A DNA stretch of 64,000 nt from Anoplolepis gracilipes (GCF_047496725.1 NC_132985.1:4021001-4085000); one strand, 5' to 3'; counted from the stretch's first letter, positions 39,923-52,940 are shown. The notes: generated by a model not told the origin, from the letters alone. Numbers and translations are program-made.

Positions 39923-41031
39923 GTGAGTATCGTCAATCGATATACCTTGCGATATCGTGAAATTGATGTGTTAAATTTGGAGATGTGCAACCTATAAGGT
40001 GCCGAGGTACAGAATTTGTGAAACTTTGGCAATATAAAGATGGAATACCTTGATAAGTATGATACACAACTTGTCCGTTTTCCTTTTATTCAGAAAAAAA
40101 ATGCGAAAGGAGAAAATAGTTAATTATTTACAAATTATTTATAATTCTTTAATTAAATGTAAATTTAATTTATATTTATAATATTCTTTAAACATTTGCA
40201 ATGTTACAAATGCTAAATTAAAGGTAATAAGCTTTCTCTATGAAACTTTTTTATCTTCTTTTATTCGCGAATATCTGAGTAATTACCTAGTAAATTGGAA
40301 AAATAGTCTTTGAAAGTTAATTTCCTCTTCCAGTGAATATGCAGGTCACAAAAAGAGCGTATTACTTATTAAGAGACACTCTTGCTAATTTACATACTCT
40401 AAGGTTCAGTAATTTTGTAAAAATGTTCTAATTGGAGATCTTTTCTTGGAAGCCAACGTGTTTGCGAATAATATTGGCGGATTAACGTTTGTAACATTGT
40501 TCAAATAAAATACGGAAACATTTGCGTCCACGTTTCTGCGCATTTTCCGGATCGGAAGTCTAAAGTATAACAATCGGCGACGCCTCCGTCTCTTTTCTGC
40601 GAGCACGTAATGTGTATTGCAGCGCACAACGTGTGGATACGAAACGTGCTTCCCACACGTGTTCGCCATACTGGGTCACCGCATTTTCCAGTCACGCGTG
40701 TTCGGGCCCGGCTGTTTTCGCCGTCTTTGCTGTTATCGTTACCCGTCTTCCATATGTGCAATACGGGACCACCTCCGGCACGTCCGCTCCATCGATGGAA
40801 CAGCCGGGACTCTTCCGGTCATTGTCGCCACGCTCGACGTACCGTTATCAGTTTCAGACTTTCTTTCCATCGCGGGAATCTGTAAAAAAAATCTCAAATC
40901 TCTTTCCGTAGATTAACGCGAGAAAATCGTGTACGCGATCTCGTAAGGCAATCGTTACGCTTCTCTCACTTCAGTGCCATAAGCTTCCATTTTTATTATA
41001 TTGCCGATACATGATCGGACCGGATGTTCCT

Positions 41032-41067
<36 letters not shown>

Positions 41068-44000
41068 GTCAGTTGGGCGGATATTTTCTTGCGCCACCGT
41101 TTCCTCCGCGGTGCAATAAGACGCGGGAGGCGAATATCGCGATTGCAGCGGCCGCCGCCTGCTTTCGAGGGCATCGGGAGAGAAGTAATATCATGAATCG
41201 AGGTCTATCTGCACCTCCTTTCGCTCGATAGTGATTGATTGTAGCATTGAGAATATCGAAGGGAACGAAGCACTCGTTTCTTGCGCTTTCTCTGTTCAAC
41301 GCGCTATTTTATAACGCGAAACACATTTTCTTTTGTAATTTTCTCTCCGTGATTGCCTTCGTCATATCATCAGCGCTTTTCAGAGTTAAATAGCAACGAC
41401 TTGTTGCCAATTAGACAAATTCGCAAAACACACATAGTTCACGTATACGATATAAACCGTTGCACACATCGCGCGCGTTAATAAGCTTGATTAAATTGAA
41501 TGACCGATCGTGGGAGTGCAGATAAGCAGCATACCGTCGACACGCGAGCGTACAAAAACACCGTCGCGTGAAACGTTATTTCGACGAGCGAGCAAGTTGG
41601 AATTTTCCTAGCTGTATTTGCTTGGAGTTTAATTAATCGCGAGAACCATCTGCGAGATGCTGAACGGAAGGAAGAAGAGGAGCGCTCGCGAAAATTTAAC
41701 GCCCGCGTTCGCGTCAGGCTTGGCGATACGCGCCACTCTGACGCGCTGCACGTGACATTATTAACGAGTGGCCCTGAGCAAGATCGCGCCTTAATTTCCT
41801 AATGGACGACAACAACGTATGTATTACGGTGCGTGCCGGTGCGATTTAATCGGCGCCTTACTACGAACGGCGTCGCGCTCGATCGCGCTCGAAGTTTGCG
41901 CTACGTAATCGACGATATCATCGCGTGCCGTCATTAATGCGCGGTGTGTCAGGGACGATCGATATAGCATTTCCAATACCGTAGCCTTCGTAGAAAGTTG
42001 CTGAATTCATAACGTTAATCTGCCAAGAACCTATACGTGTATGTGTACATAATGTCTCTTACAAGGAAAAGTTGTTAAAAATTCAAAGAATTATGAAACT
42101 TTGAGGTAACTTTATATAATAGTATCTTGAAAAATAACAAGTTACTTTGGTTTAATACTCTCTTTGCACTCTAGTTCACTTGAATAAGTTTAAATAAAAG
42201 ACTATTTTTCACTTTTATCTTATTATTCGCAAGTCAAAGGAAATATAGAAAAAATATTACCATAAATTAATTAGAAAAATTATTTATAAATTTGCAATTA
42301 TTTAAACAATCGTTAGCTAGGTCCAGCAAATTTGTTACAATCTTCCTCTACAAAGTTTATTATATATAAAATATACAAATAAAATCGTTTAAGAAAAGGA
42401 ACTAAAAATAAAAGAACTAGACTAGATATTCTTTATTTTTATTTTATTATTCAGAAATAAAAGGAAATACAAAAAATATAGCCATAAATTGTTTAAATAA
42501 TTATTTAAACAATTGTCAACTATATCTGAAAAATTTGTTAAAGAAGTAATCCTTTCTCTACAAAGTTCATTATATAGAAAAAGTAAAATATATAAATGGA
42601 AAATTTGCTGAAATTTAGCAGCGAATAAAAATTATTATTTATCAAAGTATTCTACAAGTATTCTCAAGAAGTTATAATTTTTTGAATCTCCTAATCGGGC
42701 TTTCTCCGAAAGTTTTGCTTTATTTCTTCCGTTTACAAATTTCTGTTTTGTCAAGCACGAAGACGGATACGTCGTATCGTTGGAATGAAGATGAGTGTGT
42801 AATAACCGCATTCCCGCGTCAATACCTCATATCATAATACATCGTTGCTTTCGCACGCGCATCAAAGTGCGTCCTTGACGCAACTTCTCGCGCAGGAGAA
42901 AGTGTTAATTGCCAGACAATACTAGAGTTTATTTAATTAGTTAGTTGGAACACGGTGACTCTGTTATTAAAGACAGCACCAGCTGTATGAAATCGCGCGA
43001 CATTACAGATGTGTGTGTGAAAATTCAATCCAATATTCTCGCGATATGTATCGCATTCCTCCCATTCTAAGCTGCAATCATTTTGTGATTTACGAGAAGC
43101 AACAGTCGTTATTTTCACATGCGACATCGGGTACAATGCCGGAAGAAGTGTGTGTGTGTGTTTGAACTATGGAAAAATCAAAAACCCAACTGGAGAAGCG
43201 AACGTAAAATTTTTATCGCGCGCATCAAACGGGACTTTCTATTAGAGAAAGCGAGAAGTTGGTGCACACAACCGTGGCTTTTGTGACGGCAAAATGAAAT
43301 TTCCGTATTTCATTCTTATTATTTCCTGAGGCAGATAATCTCACTTTCAAATTTTTTGCTAATTAAACATTTACCGTTGCCAATGTGCCCTTGGCCAAAT
43401 ATTCGCTTGTTAGTTAATAACGTCGTAAAGGCTGAAGATCATGTAAATTGTAAATGTATTACCAACCGTAATGTTGACGAAAGTTGTTTAATCCTTAGAT
43501 TGGCAAGTCAAGTTTTCATACATGTTTGCTTGGGATATTATCGTATCCTAAATAAAACAATTTGTAGCGTTTAAATAAATAATAAAACAAAACCTACTAA
43601 ATATTATTATTAATATTAATATTAATATTATTTAATGAAATTAAATTTAAAAAACTTTATTAATTGAAAAGCTTGTCTCTTATTTCAACGTTAAATCTTT
43701 CCTTTTTTTTTATTTAACTTTAAAATAGAAAGTAGAATTTTGTTGTAACCTTCTCATATATATTTTATTATTGTTTATATAATTTATTGTTCTTATTTTG
43801 ATAGCATGATTTTTTTTTTTTTCATATTGCTGTTTATTTTTCTTATGAATATATATTTAGTTATACATATACTCGTACGACGATACTTTAAAAAACTTTA
43901 ATCGAGTATTGTGAGGAATTTTATAAAAGTATAAATATATTTATTATACTTGTGAGAAAGAGAGAGAGATTGGAACTTTGATCGACAAAAAGATTATTGG

Positions 44001-44225
44001 AAGGTGTATGCGATAACATAATTCAGAAAAATTTATTTTATTTACAATCATAATTTAAAAATTATTCTTAGTACTTTATATATTAATTGAAAAATTAAAT
44101 ATAAAATATCTATAAGTATTGTTTACTTTTCAATTTGTCCTCGAAATTCTATATCTTTACAAGATTCGAGTTATTTGTTCTTCTAATTATGTATTAATTA
44201 AATTGTATTAAATTGTTTGTTACAG
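39923..44225 (+). other. hnRNP K intron 1
   Basis: 4303 bp GT-AG intron between KH1 beta-1 and the GKGG exon. It contains a CpG-rich island at about 40540-41290 with a CT microsatellite, another CpG-rich stretch at about 41420-42010, a diverged direct duplication at 42205-42600, and AT-rich DNA from about 42000 to the acceptor. No coding exon is recognisable inside it on either strand. Confidence 0.85.
42205..42600. repeat. Diverged two-copy direct duplication in intron 1
   Basis: Two AT-rich copies sharing TTATTATTC, AAGGAAATA, CCATAAATT, ATTATTTA, AAATTTGTTA and CTCTACAAAGTT in the same order, offset 224 bp at the start and 210 bp at the end. Spacing changes show small indels. Non-coding. 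Confidence 0.65.
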
Positions 44226-44282
44226 GTTGCCGGTTCGATAATCGGCAAGGGTGGCCAGAACATCACCAAACTCAGAAGTCAG
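44226..44282 (+). CDS. HNRNPK/bl: hnRNP K coding exon 2 (KH1 helix-GKGG loop-helix)
   Basis: A 57-nt exon, phase 0 at both ends, encoding exactly VAGSIIGKGGQNITKLRSQ: helix 1, the invariant GXXG loop (GKGG) and helix 2 of KH1. In KH domains this helix-loop-helix grips the nucleic-acid backbone, so this small exon carries the core of KH1 binding. Acceptor ttgtttgttacag and donor CAG/gtaagc are both good. The sequence is close to the KH1 of insect hnRNP K proteins. Because the exon is 19 whole codons, skipping it would keep the frame yet delete the binding loop precisely; whether such an isoform exists is unknown. Confidence 0.95.
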
Positions 44283-44854
44283 GTAAGCTTTTGCGCTTCG
44301 ATTCGTTTGTAGTTTCCACTGTAATTTCGTTCCTGTCTTTGTCTGTCTTATTCTCTCGCGAAGCTCCTTGCTACGAGCAAACACAAGAAAGATGGTGGAA
44401 GACAAGGATCGCTTAAATAATCGAGCAGAAGATCGTAAAAACCGTCTCAGCAGTACATTTTAAAACACATACTGTTGTGCATGTAATATAAAGCAACGCG
44501 TTTTTCCGATCTTTTGACTACGTTTGTGCTTAGTTCTAATTCTACGTCGGGTTTTCAGTTGATTGAGAGTCATTTTTTTGTTCCGTTTATCAATTTTCCG
44601 GCAATTAATTAATCGGCTGCTATTGTCATATTAATTAAAAGAATCGCGGCTTGCATTTTACTTTTCTCGCGCACCCCGTCTACGGATCGATGACACGAGT
44701 GCCTGTAACGTAATTAACCCTTTAGCTCCCTTGAGCCTTTTAACATCGTTTGGATCTAAAATAATTATGGTTTATACGATTATAAGGGACACACGGGGCG
44801 GTAGAGGGTTGGATACGGAGATTCATATAATTTGGTAAAGAATTAAACATGATA

Positions 44855-44857
44855 GAA

Positions 44858-44904
<47 letters not shown>

Positions 44905-44907
44905 TAG
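44855..44907. repeat. (GA)n microsatellite in intron 2
   Basis: GA repeat with GATA units at its right end. Confidence 0.95.
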
Positions 44908-47849
44908 AATTACTGCGTGTAAAAGGCTTTATTGCGAGAATTTGTTTGGCCAGGCGCTCGTCTCGTTCTCCAAAGACATTCCCAGTACGAGCTTCATTAT
45001 GCATTTGGTTCCCGAAACACGAGGGGACTGCTTTTCTGGTCTTCCGTGTATACCTCGCGTCGTATCAATATTTCATGAGACATTCGTTATTTCTCGGTTA
45101 AAGGGAAGGTAGCTTCGTTTGCTTCGATTTTCATTTTCACGCGTCTCGTAGCTTAAAAGCAAAAATTACACGTTGGCGATGATCGATGGCGAGAGAGCTC
45201 GTCGTCCTTCTACACGAAATCGTCGACGAATCCTCTCGTCTGCATCTGCATGTAATCGACGCATCGCGCTGTTTTCTGCGCAATGTTAATGTCGCGATTT
45301 GGATTACTAGAATCTCTGAATCTCTGAATGTTCGTGTTATTAACAAACGATCGGGATTCGTTCGTTATCTGAACCAAATGAGTACATGAATGTGCAGTAC
45401 ATCGTGACATTCCGCGAGGATAAAGTCATCTTTGTTAGCGTTATGACTCACAATCAATTCGACCGATTAATCGTACTCAAGTCTTCGATGAATTATTACA
45501 ACTCTATAGATCGTTGCAAAATCGGTAGATATCATGAATGCGAAAATATTACAATTTTGCACAATTAAATTTTGTTATTATGAAAAAATGTTGATAGAAT
45601 ATTTTACATCTTTATATAAATATCCACCGATTTTGTTATTGTTACTTGAATTTATTATACATGTAATTCGATTTTCCGCGATGATATATACCGACAAAAT
45701 ACACCTCCGCTGAAATAACTGAAGGGAAGGAGGGGGGTGGGGGGAGGAGGGGACATCACATAATCGTGTCTTTGGTAGTATATATGTTCGAAATGGCTAA
45801 TAAAATCCGCGATACACGATTATATCATTATGTTACTTGCATTATCATCTCCCAGAGTCACGATAACGGCCTCAACGCGGGGTTTCGAGTGCGCAACTTT
45901 AGCCCGCGAGTAATCGAGCTGCGATGCTAAAGTGCACTCGGCGCGGGAAGACAGAGGGTTAATCGCGTTAATATCGTGCGGTTGTGATGTCGTCGCAAAT
46001 CACACGCGTGAAATCACCTCCGCCACGATTCGACACGCCGAATACGAAGCCGCACGTCCAGTCAGTTCATCGTACCGTGCGCACGCACGCACGCACGTCC
46101 TTGGACTTTATCGCAATATCCGCGTCTTAATACCTGTCGACACGAGCGCGTCCTTCTCTCGACAGGACACAGTCTGCTGTCTTCTAGTGTTAAATGGAAC
46201 AGAAAATGTTGCGAGATATCGCTAAAACAGCGAGATTCCACGCAACTGCATGTTCCAAGACGGATACAGTACTTTGGGAATGATAATTGACAAGCAGAAC
46301 AGAATTAATTACCGTAAAATAATTCGAAAAGATCCTGCCTCTCGAATTCTTGAAAAATTGACGGTTGTCGAATATATAATATACATATAATCGGATTGAT
46401 TTATTATTCGCGTTTATTATAATAATTCATAATTTTTTTTCTTTTTTCTTCTTAATTAACGTGATTTAGCAGAGCGAAAATACAATCGTATAAATTATCG
46501 ATATAATAATGAATGTTTAATTAATTGAATAGAATCGGGAGGATCATAAATTTAATCATTTTATATAAATATGACACGATTCGTCGACCACTATTCCCGA
46601 ATAGTGTTGTATCCGAGAGACTCATTGGAGAAGATCTCTTGACGATTCATTTCCAGTTTGCGTTGCTATTCCGGCGGCCTTCTCCGAAACCCTCTTTACG
46701 CGAAATCTCTCGTCGCTTTGTGAAGCTTCATGATTCGAACGCGGACGTTTCGCAAACTTCCGTGAGCGACAATATGTTTGACGTTAGAGGGCTGCTACGG
46801 TTGTGTGTAGAAAAATATTGGGAAGTCGTAGGACGCGAAGAACTTTGTTCGTGCTGTGTGTGCAAATTGATAGATAAATTTTAGCCGCGTATAGTACAGA
46901 TACGAATAGTACAGATAATAGTTACATATTTCTTGCGCGCGGAGAATGTGATGGGGAGAGATAGAAGAGTTACCGCTACAATTTTTCTGTACTTTGGAAG
47001 AACGGATGGTAAAGTTATTTCCATTCACCATCCAGAGCTATCGCGCGCATCTCGCGCAGTATCCTTGCGTCTTCGCCAAAGTTTCTGATTTACGTCGATA
47101 AAACTTTCTGAACGGTTATCGGTTACAAACACGCGAGACGAGGCTCACTCGCGAGAGTTACACGGGACGACGCTTAATAGACATCTTTTAGCTTAAAAAT
47201 TAAAAATTCGCTTGATCAACGACACTTCATTAGCAATTAAAATATTCTATGGACCGCTATGTAGAGCAGACGTCAATTAAGTGTCGCGCCGGGAGAGGAA
47301 AATTATTCGAGTGCGCCTTCGGAATTCTTAATGGCTTTGAGGGAACGAGGGGGACGGATGATACTGGCCGCGATCTTTGCCAAGATGATACAAGTATACG
47401 CGGCGTCCGTCGACTAAATATTTCGAAGAGAAAAGTCGAGGCTCACTGTTACTTTGCGAGCTATATCGACAATTTTATTACGAATTTCGCGAAAGAATCA
47501 ACCGCTCTCGAGACTTTAATCGAATAATCGTAAGCTTTTGTTGCGCGAATACGAAACGCGATTATTCTTGAGACGCAGATATTTATTTGGAACATATGCA
47601 AGCGCGAAATATTTCAAATAGTTACGAGTTTCGACTTGCCAATATTTTTCTCGCCCTCTCGCAACCGATCCAAAGACGATGACGAAAGAGAAAGAGGTAA
47701 AAGGGGAAGGGGGAAGGGGGAAAGACGGAGGTGAGTCAGTATTAGAGCGGAGGAGAGAACGCGGATGGGAAGGAAGGAGGGGGGGGGGGAATTAGGAGGT
47801 TAAGCCGCGAATTAATTCAGTCGTCAGACGTGATGTCTAACTTGGTTGA

Positions 47850-48046
47850 TGGTTTGTGCCCTGGCCCCGCCCCAACCCCGGCGTTGCCCCCCTGGCGTTG
47901 CCCTGCCGTTGCCCTGCCGTTGCCCTGCCCGGAACGACGGACCCCGACTCGATCGGCAAATGGACCACCACGACCCTACCAACAATCGACAACAACCACC
48001 AACCAACCACCAATGAACCAACCACCAACCACGGCCCAATCGACAG
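47850..48046 (+). promoter_or_regulatory. C-rich block before hnRNP K exon 3 (possible splicing regulator)
   Basis: About 200 nt of strongly C-rich + strand: GGCCCCGCCCCAACCCCGG, an 11-bp repeat GTTGCCCTGCC (three copies near 47890-47930), then CCAACC units up to the acceptor. hnRNP K and other poly(C)-binding KH proteins bind C-rich single strands, so this is a plausible self-binding site. It also replaces the normal pyrimidine tract of the acceptor. Function is inferred. Confidence 0.45.
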
Positions 48047-48090
48047 TACAAAGCCTCAATCATTGTACCCGATTGCCCCGGACCCGAACG
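48047..48090 (+). CDS. HNRNPK/bl: hnRNP K coding exon 3 (44-nt KH1 microexon)
   Basis: Encodes YKASIIVPDCPGPE plus two bases of an arginine codon: the beta-2 strand and variable loop of KH1, matching hnRNP K family sequence. It starts in phase 0 after CGACAG and ends as GAACG/gtaatg; the split codon CG+G is completed by exon 4, giving PGPERVLTIS. It is too short to appear as an ORF and was found by asking what must lie between LRSQ and VLTIS. Both splice sites look weak: no pyrimidine tract precedes the acceptor (the upstream DNA is CCAACC-rich) and the donor is gtaatg. At 44 nt it is not a multiple of three, so skipping shifts the frame and meets TAA at 53001-53003 in exon 4. Confidence 0.92.
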
Positions 48091-48189
48091 GTAATGACCA
48101 ACACCAACTACTTAATGTTCTTATTTTTCTTTGTCTCTAATTATGAGGTACCTATTAAGAACGCCTGCGGAATCTGGCGAGCAAACAAA

Positions 48190-48195
48190 TCTCTT

Positions 48196-48271
<76 letters not shown>
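48190..48271 (+). repeat. CU tract downstream of exon 3
   Basis: About 80 nt of CT repeat with a few CTTT interruptions, starting 100 nt after the exon 3 donor, on the transcribed strand as CU. Tracts like this are classical PTB ligands near regulated exons; here the role is inferred. Confidence 0.9.
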
Positions 48272-48273
<2 letters not shown>

Positions 48274-49154
48274 ATATTTTCTATATATTATACATTCATT
48301 AATTTTTCACCTTCCGTAATCTATTGTACTCTCTCTACTGTGCTTTTTGTTTCTTTTCCTCTCTATCTAATTATCTGTTTATCTATTTATAGAAATTTTA
48401 TTACCTTCTATCTGTCAATCTGTCTGTCCATTTCTGTTAATTTGTCTGTTTTTTTTTTCTGTTTTGTGCGATACCGTATTTTCTTCCTATCGGCATATTA
48501 CGTGTTAACGCGACGATCATTCATTTTTAAATAGGTTATTTATAATGCGTTTCTTTTTATTCTGTATATCTCGTATTTTATTTTTTGTGCGTGTCCTAGA
48601 AAAAATTTCAAATCACGTAAAATACATCGCGAGAGAAGAAGATTATTTCTAAATATTCTATGTATTTTGTTTTTATATACGTTAGTTTATTAATTGTTTT
48701 GAATTTCATCGGTTCATTATTGAAGAAATTGTTTTTTCGATTATCATAAGCGACGTCGCGAAAAACCGCAAACATCCCATTAAATAAAGTATTTTTAAGG
48801 GCAGCGCGTTCTCATATGGCTTCTAAGAAATCGTGATCAAGAGTGAAAGCCGCTGGATGCAGCGTCGTGACTGCACCTGCCGTTGGCACGCGGTTGCGTG
48901 AATCGTTTGTTGTCGTCGGAGCACGGCCCGCCCCACGCAACGTTTCGCGCCTTTCGCGGATTAGATTCGATTCAATTTTGTTTTATTGACAAAAAAAAAA
49001 TCAATTCAAAAACATACCGGAAAAACAAGCCAATGTGTCATCCGCAGTTTTGCCGTTAGATTGCAGTCGAATTTTTAATCACCGAAAAAAACACGTTTTT
49101 TTTTTTTATACAACCAAGATCTGCGCGACGCGAGGTGATAAAAGGACATCTTGC

Positions 49155-49156
<2 letters not shown>

Positions 49157-49194
<38 letters not shown>
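49157..49194. repeat. Poly(T) run, 38 nt
   Basis: The longest homopolymer in the window. Confidence 0.97.
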
Positions 49195-49198
<4 letters not shown>

Positions 49199-49335
49199 CG
49201 CCTCGCATGCTGTCTAAAAATAAAAATAATCTACATTATTCGTGTACTTAATCGACGTAATTTGCATAGAAAAATTTCGTTGATTTTTTAACTTTATTTT
49301 TCCTTTTTTTCTTTTTTTCTCTTACGTGTGCTATC

Positions 49336-49384
49336 TTTCTCATTTTTATTATTATTATTATTATTATTATTGTTATTATTATTT
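49336..49384. repeat. (ATT)n microsatellite
   Basis: About 15 ATT units with one GTT interruption. Confidence 0.95.
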
Positions 49385-52300
49385 AGTTTTTCCTGCGTAA
49401 GCGCCACGTGATGAGACGTGTGCAATATCACTCGACACCCATACACGTTTATACACACACGTACGATGTCGGGGATATGTTTTAAACGGTGTCTGTAATA
49501 TGTGGCTAACACGGAAGCTAATATGTGGTATGTGACGCACGCGGCCTTAAGGCCGATTCAATGTTAAGGGTTGTAACTCAAGGTATTGTTATCGCGTTGA
49601 AAAAAGGCTAGATATAACATTATAAATGAATATCGAGAGAGAGATATATATATTTTTCCATTTTAATTAAGATGGGGGGAGAAAATGATAAATAAAATGT
49701 GAAATTTGAACTTTTAAATCATCGTGACAAATTGACGGGTGTCATATTTACATCAAAGTAGCACTTTCAACGCGACAAAATACCTTCATTTAAACATCTG
49801 GCCTCGATAAATGGTTGTCTTCCATTAGAAATACTCTGGACGTTGATTAATTAACACGCCAAGTCGAAAGTCATTACCAGTACACAATTAATGCCGCGCG
49901 CTCGATGCGGATCCTATCACAGAGAGAAGAGAAAACACTCTGACAATGACAATTTAAACTTACGCAATACAAAGTCATAATGTTCGGGTGATTTTGTCGT
50001 CCATCTCTTCGCGGTTGATTATACAATTTTACGTTGGATATATCGCGGATCTCGATCCACACACCCGTGTCGGTTGTTCCCTTGTCCCCCCTCCCCCCCC
50101 CCCAAGAAATTATGTCGCGCAGCGCGCGCACGCAGGTATTAACGGGAAATTTATCTTCGTCCTGGGACGGCAATAAATTTTTTTACCGCCGACGATAAAG
50201 CTCCTCGAGGAAGCCCCTAATGCGATTTCTATTCGCGGCTGTACGATCCGGCCGGGAATTTCGCCGACACGTAATAAAAGGCACTTTCGAGTTGAGAAAG
50301 ATCCCGGAATGATCCGCGTGACAGCGATAGCTGTTTTTACACTCGATACAACGGACAGATAAAAGACTGAATGTTTCAAAACAGGTTTCTTGACGCGTCG
50401 AAGGTTTGAAAAATCTCCCAGGTCGATCACGTGCTTAAGGAACTTGTTTAAAGAGATAACGTTATTATATATAGCTTCTTTTTTCACTAGATCGTTATTA
50501 TTTGCACAATTGAATCATTATCGTTCGATCGCTCTCGACAAGATGACGACACGCGTAAATGATGGAATTTCTTCTACGTTCCCCTACGTTGGAATCGCGC
50601 GACTGCCATAAAACATTCAGCTTAGAATTCTTCGACGTTTTTACGTGCCATGAAGTCCAGATCGCTCGTGCAGATCTCGTGCTTTTCTCTTTCTCTTTCC
50701 TTCCCTCTCGCATATAGTGCAGCGTAATCACAAACGCCTGCTACGAAAGTCCATCGCGAATCTACATATGTACATGCATTTCCTGCGATTCTCGAAGGGA
50801 TGACTTTCGACCAGCCGACTCCGTAACTATCCGCATCATAACGCCATAATTCCTCGATTTATAATAGCTTCTTTAGAAAGTATTGCATCTGCGTGAATTA
50901 CGTACCTCAGTCTCGACTTTTTAAATCGCCGTTTATTCGTGTAATCATCCTGTATTGTCTTCAAACTGGGTTGTAAATAGGAAAAGGTGATGGCATTCGC
51001 TTTCGCGATCGAGAATGTCCGACTAGATAATTCCTAGGAGTTTTCATCAAATACACGTAAAGAAATAAATGTGTAATTAATATGTAATATACAATAAATA
51101 CATTTGCGTCGAATGTACAAAGAATTACAGAGATTAGATAAAATTAGCTAATTGTAAAATTACAAGGTTGCGCAATAAGAAGGAAATTCTCGAAAATAGT
51201 GTGAATATTCACGTGTTAGATCGCCACTTCTCTCGCCGGCAAATTGTTGAAAAGAACGTATACGTGACCTCGGTGATATACCCATTCGAATGGAAGATGC
51301 GCGATTTCAACTCATTATAATGGGGAAGGAAAACGCGGAAGTGGATGGCGAGAAGGGATGACTGATGGAGAAGGATTTATGGAGAGAGTGGGTCTTCTCT
51401 TATTTCCTCTCGTATCGATTGGGGGATAGATTCGTGCCGGTTACCGTTCCGAAAAGTCTCGTGTTTGTTTTCGATCGCGAGAGATGATAATAACGAGAAT
51501 TCTCGGCGCGCTTCTTAAACAGAGAGAAAGGAATACCCGTCGTCCCCCTATCGAAAGCTGGAATATATCGAATGTATCGATAAAAAGAAGGAACTAAAAG
51601 AAATAAATAAAATATCAATTAATTTCGTATCAATTTTAATTATTATAATTTGAGAATAAGACTGTGTTGTTTGCGCAGAGCAAAACAGCTTTTCGAAACT
51701 CTTTTCGTACTCTTAGATCGCCAAGGGTGAATAAATCTTTAAACAAAGTTGAAACATGAGAAGGATATTAAGAGAGGGAGGGGGACGATATTCAGGTTCT
51801 TTCCGCTCGTCGTTTTCAGCCGGCAACGACAAACGGATCGGTATGAATTACCCTGGGCGAATTGGACCGTGTTTTTCGAGACGCGTAATTCGCTCGACGG
51901 TCGACGTCGCGCGTAAATACGATCGAAGCTGGGTGGATGTAGGTCGGAAAAATAGCGCGAGCGAGGACGAATCTTACGATCGATCTCTGCTCGCGGAATT
52001 TTGCCGTCGGCTCTCACACACGAAAGCACCAAATTGTTCTTATCGAATTGAAAAATGAATTTATCGTGAATCGTGAAACTATATAATATAATAAATAGAT
52101 AATATACATATTATGCAACGAATAATCTAGAAATTTTATTATAATAAATAATATAAATTTTATTCCTTTTAACGTATTGATTTTTAATAATAATGCCTAC
52201 AATGTGTGCAACGAGCGTGCAAAATATATTCGGTGAACTTATCTTTTTGTACGTTAAATGTTCTCTCAAGTCTCGATTAAATATTTCACAAGTGGTGTTT

Positions 52301-52940
52301 CGATGCAGCTAATTTTCGAAAATCCATTATTCGCAGTTATTAATAAAGAATGGTGTCACAATTTGGCGGTCGCATCCGCGTTAGAATCGATAGGGACGTA
52401 ATGGCGTCGGGTTTGCGGTGTCCGCTGTGCTAATCGCGTGCACATAACAAACGCTGCTGCGGTACATCGAGCGTGACGCATTGGGGATTGCCATTAAATT
52501 TTTATCGATTTTAGCGTGTAAGCCTTTTGTCGTGTCGCGCGACATTATTTTATCGTTAAGTGTCCAGCAACTCTCAACTGTTACAATCGAATTTAGCATA
52601 CGGAATAAAATATAATATTTATAAGCTGTGCAAAGCTAAATACTATGATCAAATGTGACGTATATTAGAGCATGCATCCAGCTCCGATCGACCCACACGC
52701 ATTTAATTACTCCCTATTCCATTGGAGACGTGTTGGAATTTCATTGGCGCCGTTGTTCAAAGCGCACTATCGGGTGACGCCGAAGTACGTATAAGAGGGG
52801 AGAGGGAGGGTTCGGCATCATTGGTTGATGTAACACACGCGAACGTCATTCGCACGGGACTGTATGGTCAATAGCACGTACGCGAGAAATTACGCCGCCT
52901 GGTAAGGTCAGTGTAATTCTGGGGATCCTTCTGATTCTAG

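Larger units (their letters stand above)
44283..48046 (+). other. hnRNP K intron 2
   Basis: 3764 bp GT-AG intron. It includes a GA microsatellite near 44855-44907, a run of long G tracts at 45724-45752, CpG-rich unique DNA at 45830-46260 and 46600-47560, a purine-rich block at 47690-47795, and then an abruptly C-rich block (47850-48046) ending at the exon 3 acceptor. A 92-codon ATG ORF at 47249-47527 was judged unsupported. Confidence 0.85.
48091..52940 (+). other. hnRNP K intron 3
   Basis: 4850 bp GT-AG intron. A CU tract of about 80 nt begins 100 nt after exon 3. A 38-nt T run (49157-49194) and an ATT microsatellite (about 49336-49384) follow, then unique AT-rich DNA with CpG-rich patches at 50200-50800, 51200-51560 and 51740-52060, and a moderately GC-rich stretch before exon 4. 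No further exon was recognised. Confidence 0.85.

Noticed and set aside
47249..47527. 92-codon ATG frame in intron 2
   Set aside because: Balanced composition but weak start context, no motif and within the length expected by chance.
47830..48534. 234-codon proline/serine-rich frame overlapping exon 3
   Set aside because: Its frame differs from the KH1 frame of exon 3 and its length comes from the C-rich block and CU tract.
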